From contig NZ_JARIXP010000003.1 of the NCBI RefSeq assembly GCF_029269265.1, forward strand, positions 300,583-364,582: DNA of 64,000 bases, read 5' to 3'. Both the position numbers and the translations under genes were made by a program. Positions 1 through 10,100 of this stretch are shown here, in pieces (the stretch's first letter is position 1; every line of letters begins with the position of its first letter). This DNA comes from Rheinheimera sp. 1928-s. Lineage in GTDB: Bacteria > Pseudomonadota > Gammaproteobacteria > Enterobacterales > Alteromonadaceae. The notes below the pieces were generated by a model that did no database searches, was not told where the DNA came from, and saw nothing but the letters and a program-made list of their open reading frames with translations.

Positions 1-810
1 CGGGTTCGTCAGAAAGCCATCACTAACGGCAAAATACACCCCCGAAGTACCAAGGGATAACATGGCCTGACCCGAGCGCACTATGCCAGCGCCCACAGCA
101 CCAGCTGCATTATCACCACCGCCTGCAATCAAAGGCACAGCGGCTAAGCCCCAGCGTTTTGCCAGTTCTGGTAATAAGCTGCCGGTGATTTGATTGCCCT
201 CATAGAGTTTTGGCATCTGATCACGGCTTAAACCGCAAGCGCATAACAGTTCGTCGTTCCAGTCACGTTTAGCCACATCCAGCCATAAAGTACCGGCAGA
301 ATCCGACATATCAGAAGCAAAGTCGCCACTTAAACAAAAACGTAAATAATCTTTTGGCAGCAATACTTTGGCTACCTTAGCAAAAGCTTGTGGTTCTTGT
401 TGGCGTAACCAAAGTAATTTAGGAGCAGTAAAACCCGGCATCGCCAGATTGCCTGTGATCTGTGGCAAATCCGCCACTTTCACTTCCAATTGCTGGCATT
501 GCTCAAAAGAGCGGCCATCGTTCCATAAAATAGCAGGGCGAATGATCTGGTTCTGATCGTCCAGCAACGTAGCGCCATGCATCTGACCCGCCAAGCCTAT
601 AGCTTTGACCGAAGATAAGGACTGACGCTGACTTAATTGGTCCATACAAGACTCTAGTCCAAGCCACCAATGCTCTGGGTTTTGCTCCGACCATAAGGGC
701 TGCGGCCTGCTGACTAACAGCTCGGCACTAGCGCTGTCTATGACTTTGCCGTTCTCGCCCAGCAAAATCACCTTGATGCCCGAAGTGCCTAAATCTATGC
801 CTATGTACAT
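1..810 (-). CDS. xylB: Xylulokinase, partial (C-terminus beyond the left edge)
   Basis: FGGY-family sugar kinase that phosphorylates D-xylulose to xylulose 5-phosphate in the cytoplasm. The visible 270 codons begin with ATG at 810. They show the phosphate-binding motif DLGTSG (residues 6-11), the GQMHG motif (75-79) and GGGDNAAGA, whose Asp falls at residue 233, the position of the catalytic Asp in E. coli XylB. The reading frame is still open at base 1, so roughly the last 200 residues are missing. It is divergent from xylR, as expected if XylR controls it, and its product feeds the transaldolase and transketolase encoded at 7061-10012. The family call is firm; only the C-terminus is unseen. 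Confidence 0.95.
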   Translation of the reverse strand, partial: MYIGIDLGTSGIKVILLGENGKVIDSASAELLVSRPQPLWSEQNPEHWWLGLESCMDQLSQRQSLSSVKAIGLAGQMHGATLLDDQNQIIRPAILWNDGRSFEQCQQLEVKVADLPQITGNLAMPGFTAPKLLWLRQQEPQAFAKVAKVLLPKDYLRFCLSGDFASDMSDSAGTLWLDVAKRDWNDELLCACGLSRDQMPKLYEGNQITGSLLPELAKRWGLAAVPLIAGGGDNAAGAVGAGIVRSGQAMLSLGTSGVYFAVSDGFLTNP

Positions 811-983
811 ATTCTGCAATCTGTTCTGACTTTTGGTGAGCTAATACTTGGCGAGGGAATGCTTGCCAGCAATTACGAAAATTCATAATTAACTGCTGAA
901 TTCTGTTTTATAGTTTGCCAAAAAAGCCTGACTGGCTAATATTTAACCCGCTTAATTAGAAAAAATAAAAAAGATAACTACAA
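811..983. promoter_or_regulatory. xylB/xylR divergent control region
   Basis: This A+T-rich stretch separates xylB from the repeat in front of xylR and must hold the xylB promoter. I could not identify a convincing XylR site or a clean -35/-10 pair by eye. With the repeat at 984-1107 the gene-free gap is 321 bases. Confidence 0.35.
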
Positions 984-1107
984 ATACCCAAAGTAATTGG
1001 AATTGCAGCAGGCGACAGGCGCACGAGACTCCAGGAGCATAGTTGTGCTATGTGACCAGAGTGAACAGCGCAGTCAACAACGCTGTGGCTTCAAGGACGA
1101 AGGGTAT
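984..1107. repeat. 124-bp intergenic repeat element with ATACCC terminal inverted repeats
   Basis: The segment starts ATACCCAAAGTAATTGGA and ends CTTCAAGGACGAAGGGTAT. Its two ends are imperfect inverted copies: ATACCCaaaGTaaTTG pairs with the complement ATACCCttcGTccTTG. From memory, very similar elements of about this size are scattered between genes in Shewanella, Rheinheimera and relatives; this was not searched. It codes for nothing obvious and ends 24 bases before the xylR start, so xylR must be transcribed from within or across it. No second copy was seen in this window. Confidence 0.6.
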
Positions 1108-1131
1108 AACGACAGGACGGGGACAAGATAA

Positions 1132-2328
1132 ATGTTTAAAGCTAAACACAGCATTACACTTTTGTTTAATGCCAATAAGGTATTCGACAGGCAAGTGATC
1201 GAAGGCATAGGTCATTACCTGCAATCATCTAAAGTCGACTGGGACGTGTATCTGGAGGAAGATTTCCTCTGTCGTCTCGAACATATTCATGAATGGGGTG
1301 GCGACGGTATTATTGCCGACTTCGACGATATGAATATTCAACGTGCTCTGGCAGGTTCAACCAAACCTATAGTTGGAGTAGGTGGCTCTTATAGCAAAGC
1401 AGCAGATTATCCTGCAGTGCCTTATGTCGCTACCGACAACTATGCTCTGGTGCATGCAGCTTATGAGCATCTGAAACGCAAAGGCTTAGACCGTTTTGCG
1501 TTTTATAGTGTGCCAACAGATGAACATCACCGCTGGGCCAGTGAGCGCGAAAACGCGGTGAAAAAATTAACGGCTCAGGATGGCTACGACTGTCAGATTT
1601 ATCAGGGCCATTGCACCAGACCTGAAACCTGGCAATACGCCATGAACCGTTTAACAGACTGGCTGGAAAGCTTACCCAAACCTATTGGCATTATTGCCGT
1701 CACCGACTCCCGCGCCCGCCACCTGCTACAAGCCTGTGAGCATCTTGGCATAGTGGTGCCAGACAACGTTTCCATCATTGGCATAGATGACGACGACATA
1801 GCCCGCTTTCTGAACCGCATCAGTTTAAGCTCAGTGACTCAAGGTTGCTTTGAAATGGGCTACAAAGCCGCCAAGCTGCTGCACACTCAATTGAACAATA
1901 TTGAAGTAGGCCATAAACGTATTCTGGTACCGCCTGTCGGTGTGGCATCACGCCAGTCTACCGATTTTAAAGCCCTGCGTGACCCTTATGTGATTCAGGC
2001 CATGCACTATATCCGCCGCAACGCCACCCGTGGTGCCAAAGTAGAACAAGTCACAGATTTTGTCGGCATATCCAGATCCAATCTGGAGCAACGTTTCAGA
2101 GCGGAGCGCGGTCATTCCATTCATACCGAATTGCATAATCAGAAACTGGTGAAAGCCTGCAAAATGCTGGTGGATACTCAGGTAAACCCGATAGAAATTG
2201 CCAATATTTGCGGCTACCCTTCATTGCAATATATGTATGCGGTATTTAAACGCCATTTCTGCCAAACGCCAAAAGAATACCGTGAAACCCGCGGAGAACT
2301 GATGAGTCATCTGGCGGTGAATAACTGA
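1132..2328 (+). CDS. xylR: XylR, AraC-type xylose operon activator
   Basis: The 398-residue protein has the two-part build of E. coli XylR (392 residues): an N-terminal LacI/periplasmic-binding-like xylose sensor of about 280 residues, with motifs such as IIAVTDSRA and IIGIDDDDIARF, and a C-terminal AraC helix-turn-helix domain (about 285-390) with two recognition helices around FVGISRSNLEQRF and ICGYPSLQYMYAVFKRHF. It should activate xylose and xylan genes when xylose is bound. It is divergent from xylB and upstream of the xylan hydrolase block. The start at 1132 follows a purine-rich GGGGACAAG stretch. Function is inferred from architecture and neighbours. Confidence 0.93.
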   Translation: MFKAKHSITLLFNANKVFDRQVIEGIGHYLQSSKVDWDVYLEEDFLCRLEHIHEWGGDGIIADFDDMNIQRALAGSTKPIVGVGGSYSKAADYPAVPYVATDNYALVHAAYEHLKRKGLDRFAFYSVPTDEHHRWASERENAVKKLTAQDGYDCQIYQGHCTRPETWQYAMNRLTDWLESLPKPIGIIAVTDSRARHLLQACEHLGIVVPDNVSIIGIDDDDIARFLNRISLSSVTQGCFEMGYKAAKLLHTQLNNIEVGHKRILVPPVGVASRQSTDFKALRDPYVIQAMHYIRRNATRGAKVEQVTDFVGISRSNLEQRFRAERGHSIHTELHNQKLVKACKMLVDTQVNPIEIANICGYPSLQYMYAVFKRHFCQTPKEYRETRGELMSHLAVNN

Positions 2329-2347
2329 ACCAGTGCAGTAAATTGTA

Positions 2348-2380
2348 CGGGCGCGGTTTATCCGCGCCCGTCTCGTTTTT
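2348..2380 (+). terminator. Hairpin terminator after xylR
   Basis: Stem CGGGCGCGG (2348-2356) pairs with CCGCGCCCG (2362-2370) around TTTAT, followed by TCTCG and five T. The same GGGCGCGG core hairpin recurs after uvrA at 28372-28392, so this is also a member of a small repeat family. Confidence 0.7.
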
Positions 2381-2499
2381 AAATCCTCCCCTCCTAAAAA
2401 ACGCACAAAGCTGACGTATTTTCATAAATCCGAAGCCATTGATGATCATGGTATTTTTCTGTTCAACCCTGACTCCAATTGTCAAAGGAATGGATAAAA

Positions 2500-4194
2500 A
2501 TGAAAACTACCTATGCTTGTGTGATGCTGGGTTTCAGCCTGTTGCTAAGCGGATGCCAACCTGAAAAACCAACTAATGAAGCGGATACAGCAGCCACTTT
2601 TCATTGGTTTGATTATCAGGGCCAGGACGCAGTTTTTGCTGAACCTTTAGCTAAAGGATCCTACCAAAACCCTGTAGTGGCAGGCTTTTTTCCTGATCCC
2701 AGCATTACCCGCCGTGGTGATGACTATTACATGGTGATGTCGTCTTTTTCCTATACACCGGGCTTGCCGATTTTACACAGCACCGACTTGGTGAACTGGC
2801 AACTGATAGGCCATGCCTTAAGCCGAGCCTCACAAGTGGATATGGCGGGTATGCAGGTGTCCCGTGGCATTTTTGCCCCTACTATTCGGTATCACGATGG
2901 TACTTTTTACCTGATCACCACGGTAGTGGATAAAGGCGGTAACTTTATTCTGACCGCCACAGACCCGGCCGGGCCATGGTCTGATCCGATCTGGTTGCCG
3001 GAAGTAGAAGGCATAGACCCGGATATCTTTTTTGATGATGATGGCAAGGTCTATATCAGCCATAACGGTGAAGCGCCGGGCGAAGCTTTGTATGAAGGCC
3101 ACAGGGCGATTTGGATGTGGCAGTACGATCCGGTGAAAAAAGCCGTGCTGCCGGACTCCAAAAAACTGCTGGTCAATGGGGGTGTTGATTTAAGTACTCA
3201 GCCGATTTGGATAGAAGCCCCGCATATTTACAAACATAACGGCTGGTATTATCTGGTCTGTGCTGAGGGCGGCACAGCCGATCAGCATTCGGCCGTGGTA
3301 TTCAGAACCCGCAACCTGAATGAGCCTTTTGTACCTGACGACAGCAACCCTATTCTGACGCAACGTGACTTGCCAGCCGACAGAGCCAACCCTATTACCA
3401 CAGCTGGTCATGCTGATTTTGTGCAGTTACCTGATGGCCAGTGGTGGGCCGTGTTTCTCGCTACCCGGGCTTACGACCAACGTTTTTACAATACGGGACG
3501 TGAAACCTTTTTACTGCCGGTCAGTTGGAAAGACGAATGGCCAACTATTCTGCCTAAAGGACAAGAAATTCCTTACCAGCTTCCAGCCCCAACAGGCTTA
3601 ATCAGCAGCACCGGGGGTCTGACACAAACCGGCAATTTCAAATGGCGTGACGAATTTGATGGTCAAAGCTTAAAGCTCGACTGGAACCTGCTACGTGAGT
3701 TTGATCAAAGCTGGATAACTTTAGATGGACAGAACCTGCAACTTAAAGCCAAAACTGTGGGCATGGATTCTTTATCGCAACCTGCTTTTATGGGTCGTCG
3801 CCAGCAACATACCAGTTTTGAAACCAGCACCAGCCTGGTGGTGCCAAAAGGCAATATTTCAGCTGGTTTGGTGGCGTTTCAGAACGAGCAATATCATTAC
3901 TATCTGGGCATAAAAACTGAAGGCGGTAAGCCCACAGTATTTCTTGAACAAGCTAAAGGCGGCAAACCAACACTGATAACCAGCCAACACTTAGCGGCCA
4001 ATACCACAGAGCTGCGATTAAAAATTCAGGGCAATGCCGCAGAAATCAGTTTTTATTACGCAGATAAAAATGGCGACTGGCAGCAATTGGGCGAAGTTCA
4101 GGATGCCAAAATACTAAGCACTCAAGTTGCAGGTGGTTTTGTCGGCACCACCTTGGGTGTGCATGCACGACAGGACAAAGAGGTAGCGCCATGA
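2500..4194 (+). CDS. GH43 beta-xylosidase/arabinofuranosidase, lipoprotein
   Basis: Glycoside hydrolase family 43 enzyme expected to release xylose or arabinose from xylo-oligosaccharides at the cell envelope. The lipoprotein signal has lipobox LLSGC with Cys19. The five-bladed propeller carries the family triad: Asp66 in FPDPS (base), Asp175 in GIDPDIF (pKa modulator) and Glu239 in WIEAPH (acid). A C-terminal beta-sandwich domain (about 375-560) is typical of GH43 beta-xylosidases. The ATG at 2500 is preferred because AGGA lies 10 bases upstream; a longer frame from TTG at 2479 would spoil the signal peptide. The last four bases overlap the GH115 start (ATGA), implying translational coupling. 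Arabinofuranosidase or xylosidase specificity cannot be settled by eye. Confidence 0.93.
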   Translation: MKTTYACVMLGFSLLLSGCQPEKPTNEADTAATFHWFDYQGQDAVFAEPLAKGSYQNPVVAGFFPDPSITRRGDDYYMVMSSFSYTPGLPILHSTDLVNWQLIGHALSRASQVDMAGMQVSRGIFAPTIRYHDGTFYLITTVVDKGGNFILTATDPAGPWSDPIWLPEVEGIDPDIFFDDDGKVYISHNGEAPGEALYEGHRAIWMWQYDPVKKAVLPDSKKLLVNGGVDLSTQPIWIEAPHIYKHNGWYYLVCAEGGTADQHSAVVFRTRNLNEPFVPDDSNPILTQRDLPADRANPITTAGHADFVQLPDGQWWAVFLATRAYDQRFYNTGRETFLLPVSWKDEWPTILPKGQEIPYQLPAPTGLISSTGGLTQTGNFKWRDEFDGQSLKLDWNLLREFDQSWITLDGQNLQLKAKTVGMDSLSQPAFMGRRQQHTSFETSTSLVVPKGNISAGLVAFQNEQYHYYLGIKTEGGKPTVFLEQAKGGKPTLITSQHLAANTTELRLKIQGNAAEISFYYADKNGDWQQLGEVQDAKILSTQVAGGFVGTTLGVHARQDKEVAP

Positions 4195-7052
4195 AACAAC
4201 TCTTCTTGTTCAGCTTATTTCTCAGCAGCTTTATCGTTCAGGCTTTACCCGGAGATTATCTGGCACAACAGCCAACCAAAGCCGACTTTGCTTTGGTTGG
4301 CAAAAGTTCTGTGGCCCACATTCAGCTGGATGATAAAGACCATAAAGGCTTAAAGCGTGCCGTACAAAGCTTGCAACAGGATATTCAAAAAGTCAGCGGC
4401 AAAAGCTTAAGCATCAGCTCAAAAACAGATGCCAAACAATTGCTGATTATCGGCAGTCTGGGTAACAATCAGCTTTTAGATCAACTGATTGCAGCAGGAA
4501 AGTTGGATGTAAGTAGCATCCAAGGCCGCTGGGAAGCATATCTTATTCAGGTGATTGAACAACCTCTGCCGGGCGTAGAACAGGCTTTGGTGATTGCTGG
4601 TAGCGATAAACGCGGTGCTATTTTTGGCGTTTATGATCTGGCCGAAACCATAGGGGTATCGCCCTGGAGTTGGTGGGCCGATGTGCCGGTGAAAAAGCAG
4701 GCAGAGCTGTATATCAAAGCAGGCACCCACCTGACGGATGCGCCCAAAGTAAAATACCGTGGCATCTTTTTAAATGACGAACACCCAGCCTTAACCAATT
4801 GGACCAGCGAAAAATTTGGCGGCTACAACAGCCAGTTTTATCAGCATGTGTTTGAGCTGTTGCTGCGGCTCAAGTCGAATTTCCTTTGGCCTGCCATGTG
4901 GAATAACGCCTTTGCCGATGACGATCCGCAAAACGCTATTCTGGCTGATGAAATGGGCATAGTGATGAGCAACAGCCACCACGAACCTATGATGCGCGCT
5001 GACAAAGAGTGGAACAGATACGGCAAAGGACCATGGGAGTACTCCAGCAACCGCGACAATATCTATAAGTTCTGGCAAGAAGGCGCAGAACGGCATAAAA
5101 ACCTGGAGAGCATCTATACCCTCGGCATGCGTGGCCAGGAAGATGAGCCGATGAGCGAAGGCGAAAACATCGGTCTGCTGGAACAAATTGTGGCGGATCA
5201 GCGCCAGATCCTGACAGAAACCTTCAAAGACAAGCCTGTGACTGAAGTGCCACAAGTCTGGGCTTTGTACAAAGAAGTGCAAGGCTTTTACGAACGCGGT
5301 ATGAGAGTGCCGGACGATGTCACTTTGCTTTGGGCTGATGATAACTACGGCAATATCCGCCGTCTGCCTACAGCGGAAGAACGCGGCCGTGCCGGTGGCG
5401 CTGGTGTGTATTATCACTTTGATTATGTCGGCAGCCCCCGCTCCTATCGTTGGATCAATACAGTGCCTATGGCAAAAATCTGGGAGCAAATGAATTTAGC
5501 CTGGCAGTTTCAGGCTGATCGTATCTGGATAGTCAATGTGGGTGATTTAAAGCCGATGGAATTTCCGATCGACTTTTTCCTGCGTATGGCCTGGAACCCA
5601 CCTGCTTTTAAAGCCGATAATTTAGAGCAATTTGCCGTCAGTTGGGCCACGCAACAATTCAGTGAACAACATGCTGCGACCGTAGCTGAACTGATCCAGG
5701 GCTACACCACACATAACGGCCGCCGTAAACCCGAAGCTGTGGAACCTCATACCTACAGCATTTTGCATTATCAGGAAGCAGAAAGGGTCAGCAGCGAACT
5801 TGCCGCTTTAGTGAAAAAATCCGACGAGCTGTACCGTCAATTGCCGACTGAACAAAGGGATGCTTATATCCAGTTGGTATCGCATCCACTCAAAGCCAGT
5901 CAGGCGGTGTATGAATTAAACCGCGCTGTGGCGATGAATAAACTGCATGGCGAACAAGGCCGGGTGACGACCACTTATTGGGCTGAACAGGTGCGTTATT
6001 GGTTTAAACAGGATGCCGAGCTGACCACTATTTATCACAACCTCGGCAATGGCCGCTGGAACCATATGATGTCGCAGCCTCATATTGGTTTTACTTACTG
6101 GCGAAACCCTCCTGCGAACTTAATGCCAGTGGTTTCAGTCGCAGAACCTATGCCAGTGGCAGATATGGGCGTAGCACCTGAAGGTTCGGCTTTTTCATGG
6201 CCTATCAGCGAATACAAAGGTCAGCCGTTAGAGCTGGACCCTTTTTACCCTCACGGCCAAACAGAGCGCAGCATTGAAGTTTTTAACAAAGGCAGCCTGC
6301 CTTTTGAATTTAGTGCCAAAGCATCAGCCGACTGGATTAAGCTAAGCCAGACTAAAGGCCAGATTGAAGTTGCACAGACTATTCAGGTCAAGATCGATTG
6401 GAGCAAAGTCAAAACTGGTTTGAATGTCGGTGAAGTGCATGTGCAGGGCACTGGCTGGGGCGGCGCAAAAATTAAAGTGTCGGCCATGAAACCTGAAACA
6501 AAGCCGACTTCAGGTTTTGTTGAAGCGGACGGTTATATAGCACTGGACGCCACCAGTGCAAAAGTACAGGGCAATACCACACGAAGCTGGTGGCAACTGA
6601 TCCCAGGCCATGGCCGTGGTGTTGCCTCAATGGCCGCTATGACTGAACTGGATTATCAAACCAAAGATATTCGTAAAGCTCCTTATCTGGAATACCCGCT
6701 GTATTTCCATTCCACTGGCGAATTCACTTTACATAGCGTGATAGCCCCTACTTTGGATCTGGTGCCTGGCCGTGGTTTGCGCTTTGCTGTGTCGCTAAAT
6801 AATGCTGAACCTGAACTTGTAGACAGCTTGGCAAATAAAAGCCCGACTGTGTGGGATAACGCAGTGTTGGATGGGGTGCGGGTGATCAAAACTGCTATCA
6901 AAGTGAATAAGCCTGGCGAACACAAACTACGAATTTACCTGGTAGACCCAGCTTTAGTGCTGCAAAAACTCATCATTGATACAGGCGGCCTGAAACCCAG
7001 TTACTTAGGGCCAGAGCAAAGCCAGCGTGTTACAACGACTATAGGAAAATAG
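4191..7052 (+). CDS. GH115 xylan alpha-1,2-glucuronidase
   Basis: The 953-residue protein has a cleavable signal peptide ([18 protein letters not shown]). It matches family GH115, which removes (4-O-methyl)glucuronic acid side chains from xylan, including internal ones. Recognisable family stretches include [40 protein letters not shown] and [14 protein letters not shown], followed by a C-terminal domain containing the [14 protein letters not shown] stretch. Length fits the family. It overlaps the GH43 gene by four bases and is followed nine bases later by transaldolase, so debranching and pentose catabolism are probably one transcript. Periplasmic or outer-surface location is inferred from the signal peptide. 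Confidence 0.95.
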   Translation: MKQLFLFSLFLSSFIVQALPGDYLAQQPTKADFALVGKSSVAHIQLDDKDHKGLKRAVQSLQQDIQKVSGKSLSISSKTDAKQLLIIGSLGNNQLLDQLIAAGKLDVSSIQGRWEAYLIQVIEQPLPGVEQALVIAGSDKRGAIFGVYDLAETIGVSPWSWWADVPVKKQAELYIKAGTHLTDAPKVKYRGIFLNDEHPALTNWTSEKFGGYNSQFYQHVFELLLRLKSNFLWPAMWNNAFADDDPQNAILADEMGIVMSNSHHEPMMRADKEWNRYGKGPWEYSSNRDNIYKFWQEGAERHKNLESIYTLGMRGQEDEPMSEGENIGLLEQIVADQRQILTETFKDKPVTEVPQVWALYKEVQGFYERGMRVPDDVTLLWADDNYGNIRRLPTAEERGRAGGAGVYYHFDYVGSPRSYRWINTVPMAKIWEQMNLAWQFQADRIWIVNVGDLKPMEFPIDFFLRMAWNPPAFKADNLEQFAVSWATQQFSEQHAATVAELIQGYTTHNGRRKPEAVEPHTYSILHYQEAERVSSELAALVKKSDELYRQLPTEQRDAYIQLVSHPLKASQAVYELNRAVAMNKLHGEQGRVTTTYWAEQVRYWFKQDAELTTIYHNLGNGRWNHMMSQPHIGFTYWRNPPANLMPVVSVAEPMPVADMGVAPEGSAFSWPISEYKGQPLELDPFYPHGQTERSIEVFNKGSLPFEFSAKASADWIKLSQTKGQIEVAQTIQVKIDWSKVKTGLNVGEVHVQGTGWGGAKIKVSAMKPETKPTSGFVEADGYIALDATSAKVQGNTTRSWWQLIPGHGRGVASMAAMTELDYQTKDIRKAPYLEYPLYFHSTGEFTLHSVIAPTLDLVPGRGLRFAVSLNNAEPELVDSLANKSPTVWDNAVLDGVRVIKTAIKVNKPGEHKLRIYLVDPALVLQKLIIDTGGLKPSYLGPEQSQRVTTTIGK

Positions 7053-7060
7053 GGAAGAGT

Positions 7061-8002
7061 ATGAATCAGCTCGAACAACTTAGCAAAATGACGGTGGTAG
7101 TGGCAGACAGCGGTGATATTGCCGCTATACAGCAGCTTCAACCGACCGAGGCCACCACTAACCCATCGTTGATCTTACAGGCCAGCCAGCAGGCGGATTA
7201 TCAGCATTTATTACATAGCGCTTTAAAAGGCAATGAACAAGATATTGCCGCAGCCTGTGAGCAAGTGACAGTGAATTTTGGCTGTGAAATTTTGCGTCAT
7301 ATTCCGGGTCGGGTCTCGACTGAAATTGACGCCCGTTTGTCTTTTGATACCGAAGCCAGCGTGGCCAAGGCCTTGAGTATTATTGAACGTTACCGAGCAG
7401 CAGGGGTCGACTCAAACAGAGTGCTGATTAAACTGGCGGCCACCTGGCAAGGTATTCAGGCCGCAGCCCGGCTGGAAAAGCTAGGTATTCATTGCAATCT
7501 GACCTTGATTTTTAGCCTGGCGCAAGCCAAAGCCTGTGCCGATGCAGGGGTCACTTTAATTTCCCCTTTTGTTGGCCGTATTCTGGATTGGTATAAACAC
7601 AATCAGCCAGAGCAGGATTTTTCCGGCGACAAAGACCCAGGCGTTATGTCGGTAAAAACCATTTATAACCATTACAAAAGCCATGGCATACCTACTGTGG
7701 TGATGGGTGCCAGCTTTCGCAATGTGGAGCAAATCCGCCAACTGGCTGGCTGTGATTTACTGACCATAGCCCCTAACTTGTTACTGCAATTAAAAGATTC
7801 CACTGACCCTTTGCCTGCAGCGCTGCAACCTCATACAACTCAAAGCCCTGATGCCACCAAAGCTTTAAGTCAGGCTGAATTTTTATGGCAACTGAATGAA
7901 GACGCCATGGCCACAGAAAAGCTGGCCGAAGGTATTCGCAAATTTGCAGTGGATCAGCGCAAGCTGGAACAACTGTTACAGAACTTGGCCCCAAGCCGCT
8001 AG
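7061..8002 (+). CDS. tal: Transaldolase
   Basis: Cytosolic pentose phosphate enzyme that moves a dihydroxyacetone unit from sedoheptulose 7-phosphate to glyceraldehyde 3-phosphate. The 313 residues match the TalB-type family: TEATTNPSL near the N-terminus, the Schiff-base lysine at residue 124 in [11 protein letters not shown], and [12 protein letters not shown]. It is placed between the xylan hydrolases and transketolase, nine bases after GH115, suggesting a copy dedicated to pentose use rather than the housekeeping locus. The next gene's ribosome-binding site overlaps its stop codon. Confidence 0.96.
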   Translation: MNQLEQLSKMTVVVADSGDIAAIQQLQPTEATTNPSLILQASQQADYQHLLHSALKGNEQDIAAACEQVTVNFGCEILRHIPGRVSTEIDARLSFDTEASVAKALSIIERYRAAGVDSNRVLIKLAATWQGIQAAARLEKLGIHCNLTLIFSLAQAKACADAGVTLISPFVGRILDWYKHNQPEQDFSGDKDPGVMSVKTIYNHYKSHGIPTVVMGASFRNVEQIRQLAGCDLLTIAPNLLLQLKDSTDPLPAALQPHTTQSPDATKALSQAEFLWQLNEDAMATEKLAEGIRKFAVDQRKLEQLLQNLAPSR

Positions 8003-8011
8003 GATATGTCT

Positions 8012-10012
8012 ATGCAAACCACTCAGCACACTGATCATAAAAGCCGCGCTAACGCTATTCGCGCTTTAGCTATGGATGCAGTACAAAAAGCCAACTCAGG
8101 TCACCCAGGTGCGCCTATGGGTATGGCCGATATTGCCGAAGTCCTCTGGCTGCACTTCTTAAAGCATAACCCCGCCAACCCGTTGTTTAGCAACAGAGAC
8201 CGTTTTGTGCTGAGTAACGGCCATGCTTCTATGTTGTTGTATTCCTTGCTGCATTTAACAGGTTATGAATTATCTATTGAGGATTTAAAGTCTTTCCGTC
8301 AACTGCATTCGAAAACGCCTGGGCACCCTGAATTGGGCTATACAGCAGGCGTCGAAACTACCACTGGTCCTTTGGGCGCTGGTATTGCCAATGCGGTAGG
8401 TATGGCCATCGCCGAAAAAACTCTGGCAGCGCAATTTAACCGCCCTGATTACCCAGTCGTCGATCACTTTACTTATTGCTTCCTCGGTGACGGCTGTCTG
8501 ATGGAAGGTTTATCCCACGAAGCCTGTTCACTGGCTGGCACTTTAGGCCTGGGTAAACTGATTGCCTTTTGGGATGATAATGGTATTTCTATTGATGGTC
8601 ATGTCGAAGGCTGGTTTACCGACGACACGCCAGCGCGCTTTCACTCTTACGGCTGGCAGGTCATTCAGGTGGATGGTCATAACCCAACCCAGATTGCTGA
8701 TGCCATCACACAAGCTCAGGCAGAAACAGACAGACCCACGCTGATTTGCTGTAAAACTGTCATAGGTTATGGCAGCCCGAATAAATCAGGCACTCACGAC
8801 AGTCACGGCTCACCACTAGGTGACGGCGAAATAGCTAAAACCCGTGAATTTCTGCAATGGTCGCACGTTCCTTTTGAAATTCCGGCCGAGATTTATGCCG
8901 ATTGGGACTGCAAAAGCAAAGGTGCAGCACTGGAGCAACAATGGACAGAGTTATTTGCTGCGTACAAAAAGGAATATCCAGAACTGGCTGGTGAATACCA
9001 ACGTCGGGTTATAAATCGCGAATTACCAGCCAACTTTGAAGCTGCCACTCAAAGCTTTATCGAAAATTGTCAAAACCAACAACAGGATATTGCCAGTCGC
9101 AAAGCTTCGCAGCTCTGTATCGCTCACTTTGCGGCACTGCTGCCTGAAGTCTTAGGCGGTTCAGCCGATTTGGCTGGTTCGAACCTGACTTTATGGTCGG
9201 GCAGCAAAGGCCTGAGCAAAGACGATAGCTCCGGCAACTATATCTACTATGGTGTGCGCGAATTTGGCATGGTTGCCATAATGAACGGCATTAGTGCCCA
9301 TGGTGGTTTCCGTTGTTACGGCGCTACTTTCCTGATGTTTATGGAATACGCCCGCAATGCAGTGAGGATATCGGCTTTAATGAAGCTGCCGAATATTTAT
9401 GTCTTTACCCATGATTCCATAGGTCAGGGTGAAGACGGCCCAACGCACCAGCCGATAGAACAGCTGACGAATTTGCGGACCACACCAAACCTCGTCACCT
9501 GGCGCCCAGCCGATTTAACTGAAACCGCTGTGGCCTGGAAAGCAGCCTTAACAACCACAACCTCGCCTTCAGCTTTGGTATTTAGCCGGCAGAATCTGCG
9601 TCAGTTCCAGCGCAATTCGGAGCAAATCAAGTTAATCAGCAAAGGCGGTTATATTTTAAAAGACTGCGGCGCAGCGCCGGATATAGTGCTGATAGCCACT
9701 GGTTCTGAACTGCAACTGGCTTGTGATACCGCCGACAAACTCAGCGCTGCAGGTAAAAAAGTGAATGTGGTGTCTATGCCAAGCACCACTTTATTTGACC
9801 AGCAATCTGAGTTTTACCGTGATTCCGTGCTGCCTGATCAGGCACAAATTGTTGCAATAGAAGCAGCTCACCCGGATTTCTGGTACAAATACGTCGGCAA
9901 AAAAGGCCTGATTATTGGTATCAGCAGCTTTGGCGAATCAGCGCCAGGCCCTGCCTTGCTGGATTATTTTGGTTTTAATGCAGACGTCATTGCAGCTAAG
10001 ATTCTGGCCTAA
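8012..10012 (+). CDS. tkt: Transketolase
   Basis: Thiamine-diphosphate enzyme of about 666 residues that interconverts pentose phosphates with C3, C4, C6 and C7 sugars. Visible motifs are [25 protein letters not shown], the cofactor/metal motif GDGCLMEG, the REFGM stretch with the activating Glu, and [15 protein letters not shown] in the pyrimidine domain. AGGA at 8001-8004 overlaps the transaldolase stop and is correctly spaced for ATG 8012; the in-frame ATG at 8006 is too close to it. It completes a xylB-tal-tkt route for xylose carbon. Confidence 0.96.
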   Translation: MQTTQHTDHKSRANAIRALAMDAVQKANSGHPGAPMGMADIAEVLWLHFLKHNPANPLFSNRDRFVLSNGHASMLLYSLLHLTGYELSIEDLKSFRQLHSKTPGHPELGYTAGVETTTGPLGAGIANAVGMAIAEKTLAAQFNRPDYPVVDHFTYCFLGDGCLMEGLSHEACSLAGTLGLGKLIAFWDDNGISIDGHVEGWFTDDTPARFHSYGWQVIQVDGHNPTQIADAITQAQAETDRPTLICCKTVIGYGSPNKSGTHDSHGSPLGDGEIAKTREFLQWSHVPFEIPAEIYADWDCKSKGAALEQQWTELFAAYKKEYPELAGEYQRRVINRELPANFEAATQSFIENCQNQQQDIASRKASQLCIAHFAALLPEVLGGSADLAGSNLTLWSGSKGLSKDDSSGNYIYYGVREFGMVAIMNGISAHGGFRCYGATFLMFMEYARNAVRISALMKLPNIYVFTHDSIGQGEDGPTHQPIEQLTNLRTTPNLVTWRPADLTETAVAWKAALTTTTSPSALVFSRQNLRQFQRNSEQIKLISKGGYILKDCGAAPDIVLIATGSELQLACDTADKLSAAGKKVNVVSMPSTTLFDQQSEFYRDSVLPDQAQIVAIEAAHPDFWYKYVGKKGLIIGISSFGESAPGPALLDYFGFNADVIAAKILA

Positions 10013-10036
10013 ACGCCAGAAATCAGCAAACAACGG

Positions 10037-10067
10037 CTTCGACCTTATCAACCTAATAAGGTTGAAG
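10037..10067 (+). other. RNA hairpin between transketolase and GH9
   Basis: Stem CTTCGACCTTAT (10037-10048) pairs with ATAAGGTTGAAG (10056-10067) with one G-U pair and a 7-base loop. There is no strong T-run after it, so it may be a weak terminator, an RNA stabiliser or an operator between the transketolase and GH9 genes. Confidence 0.45.
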
Positions 10068-10100
10068 TCTGACTCTAGCTCTCTGAACAAGGATTTTGTT

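Noticed and set aside
4791..5489. 232-codon open frame on the minus strand inside the GH115 gene
   Set aside because: It is fully antisense to a well-conserved enzyme, has no ribosome-binding site, and its protein is rich in His, Ile and Ala as expected from the reverse of coding sequence.
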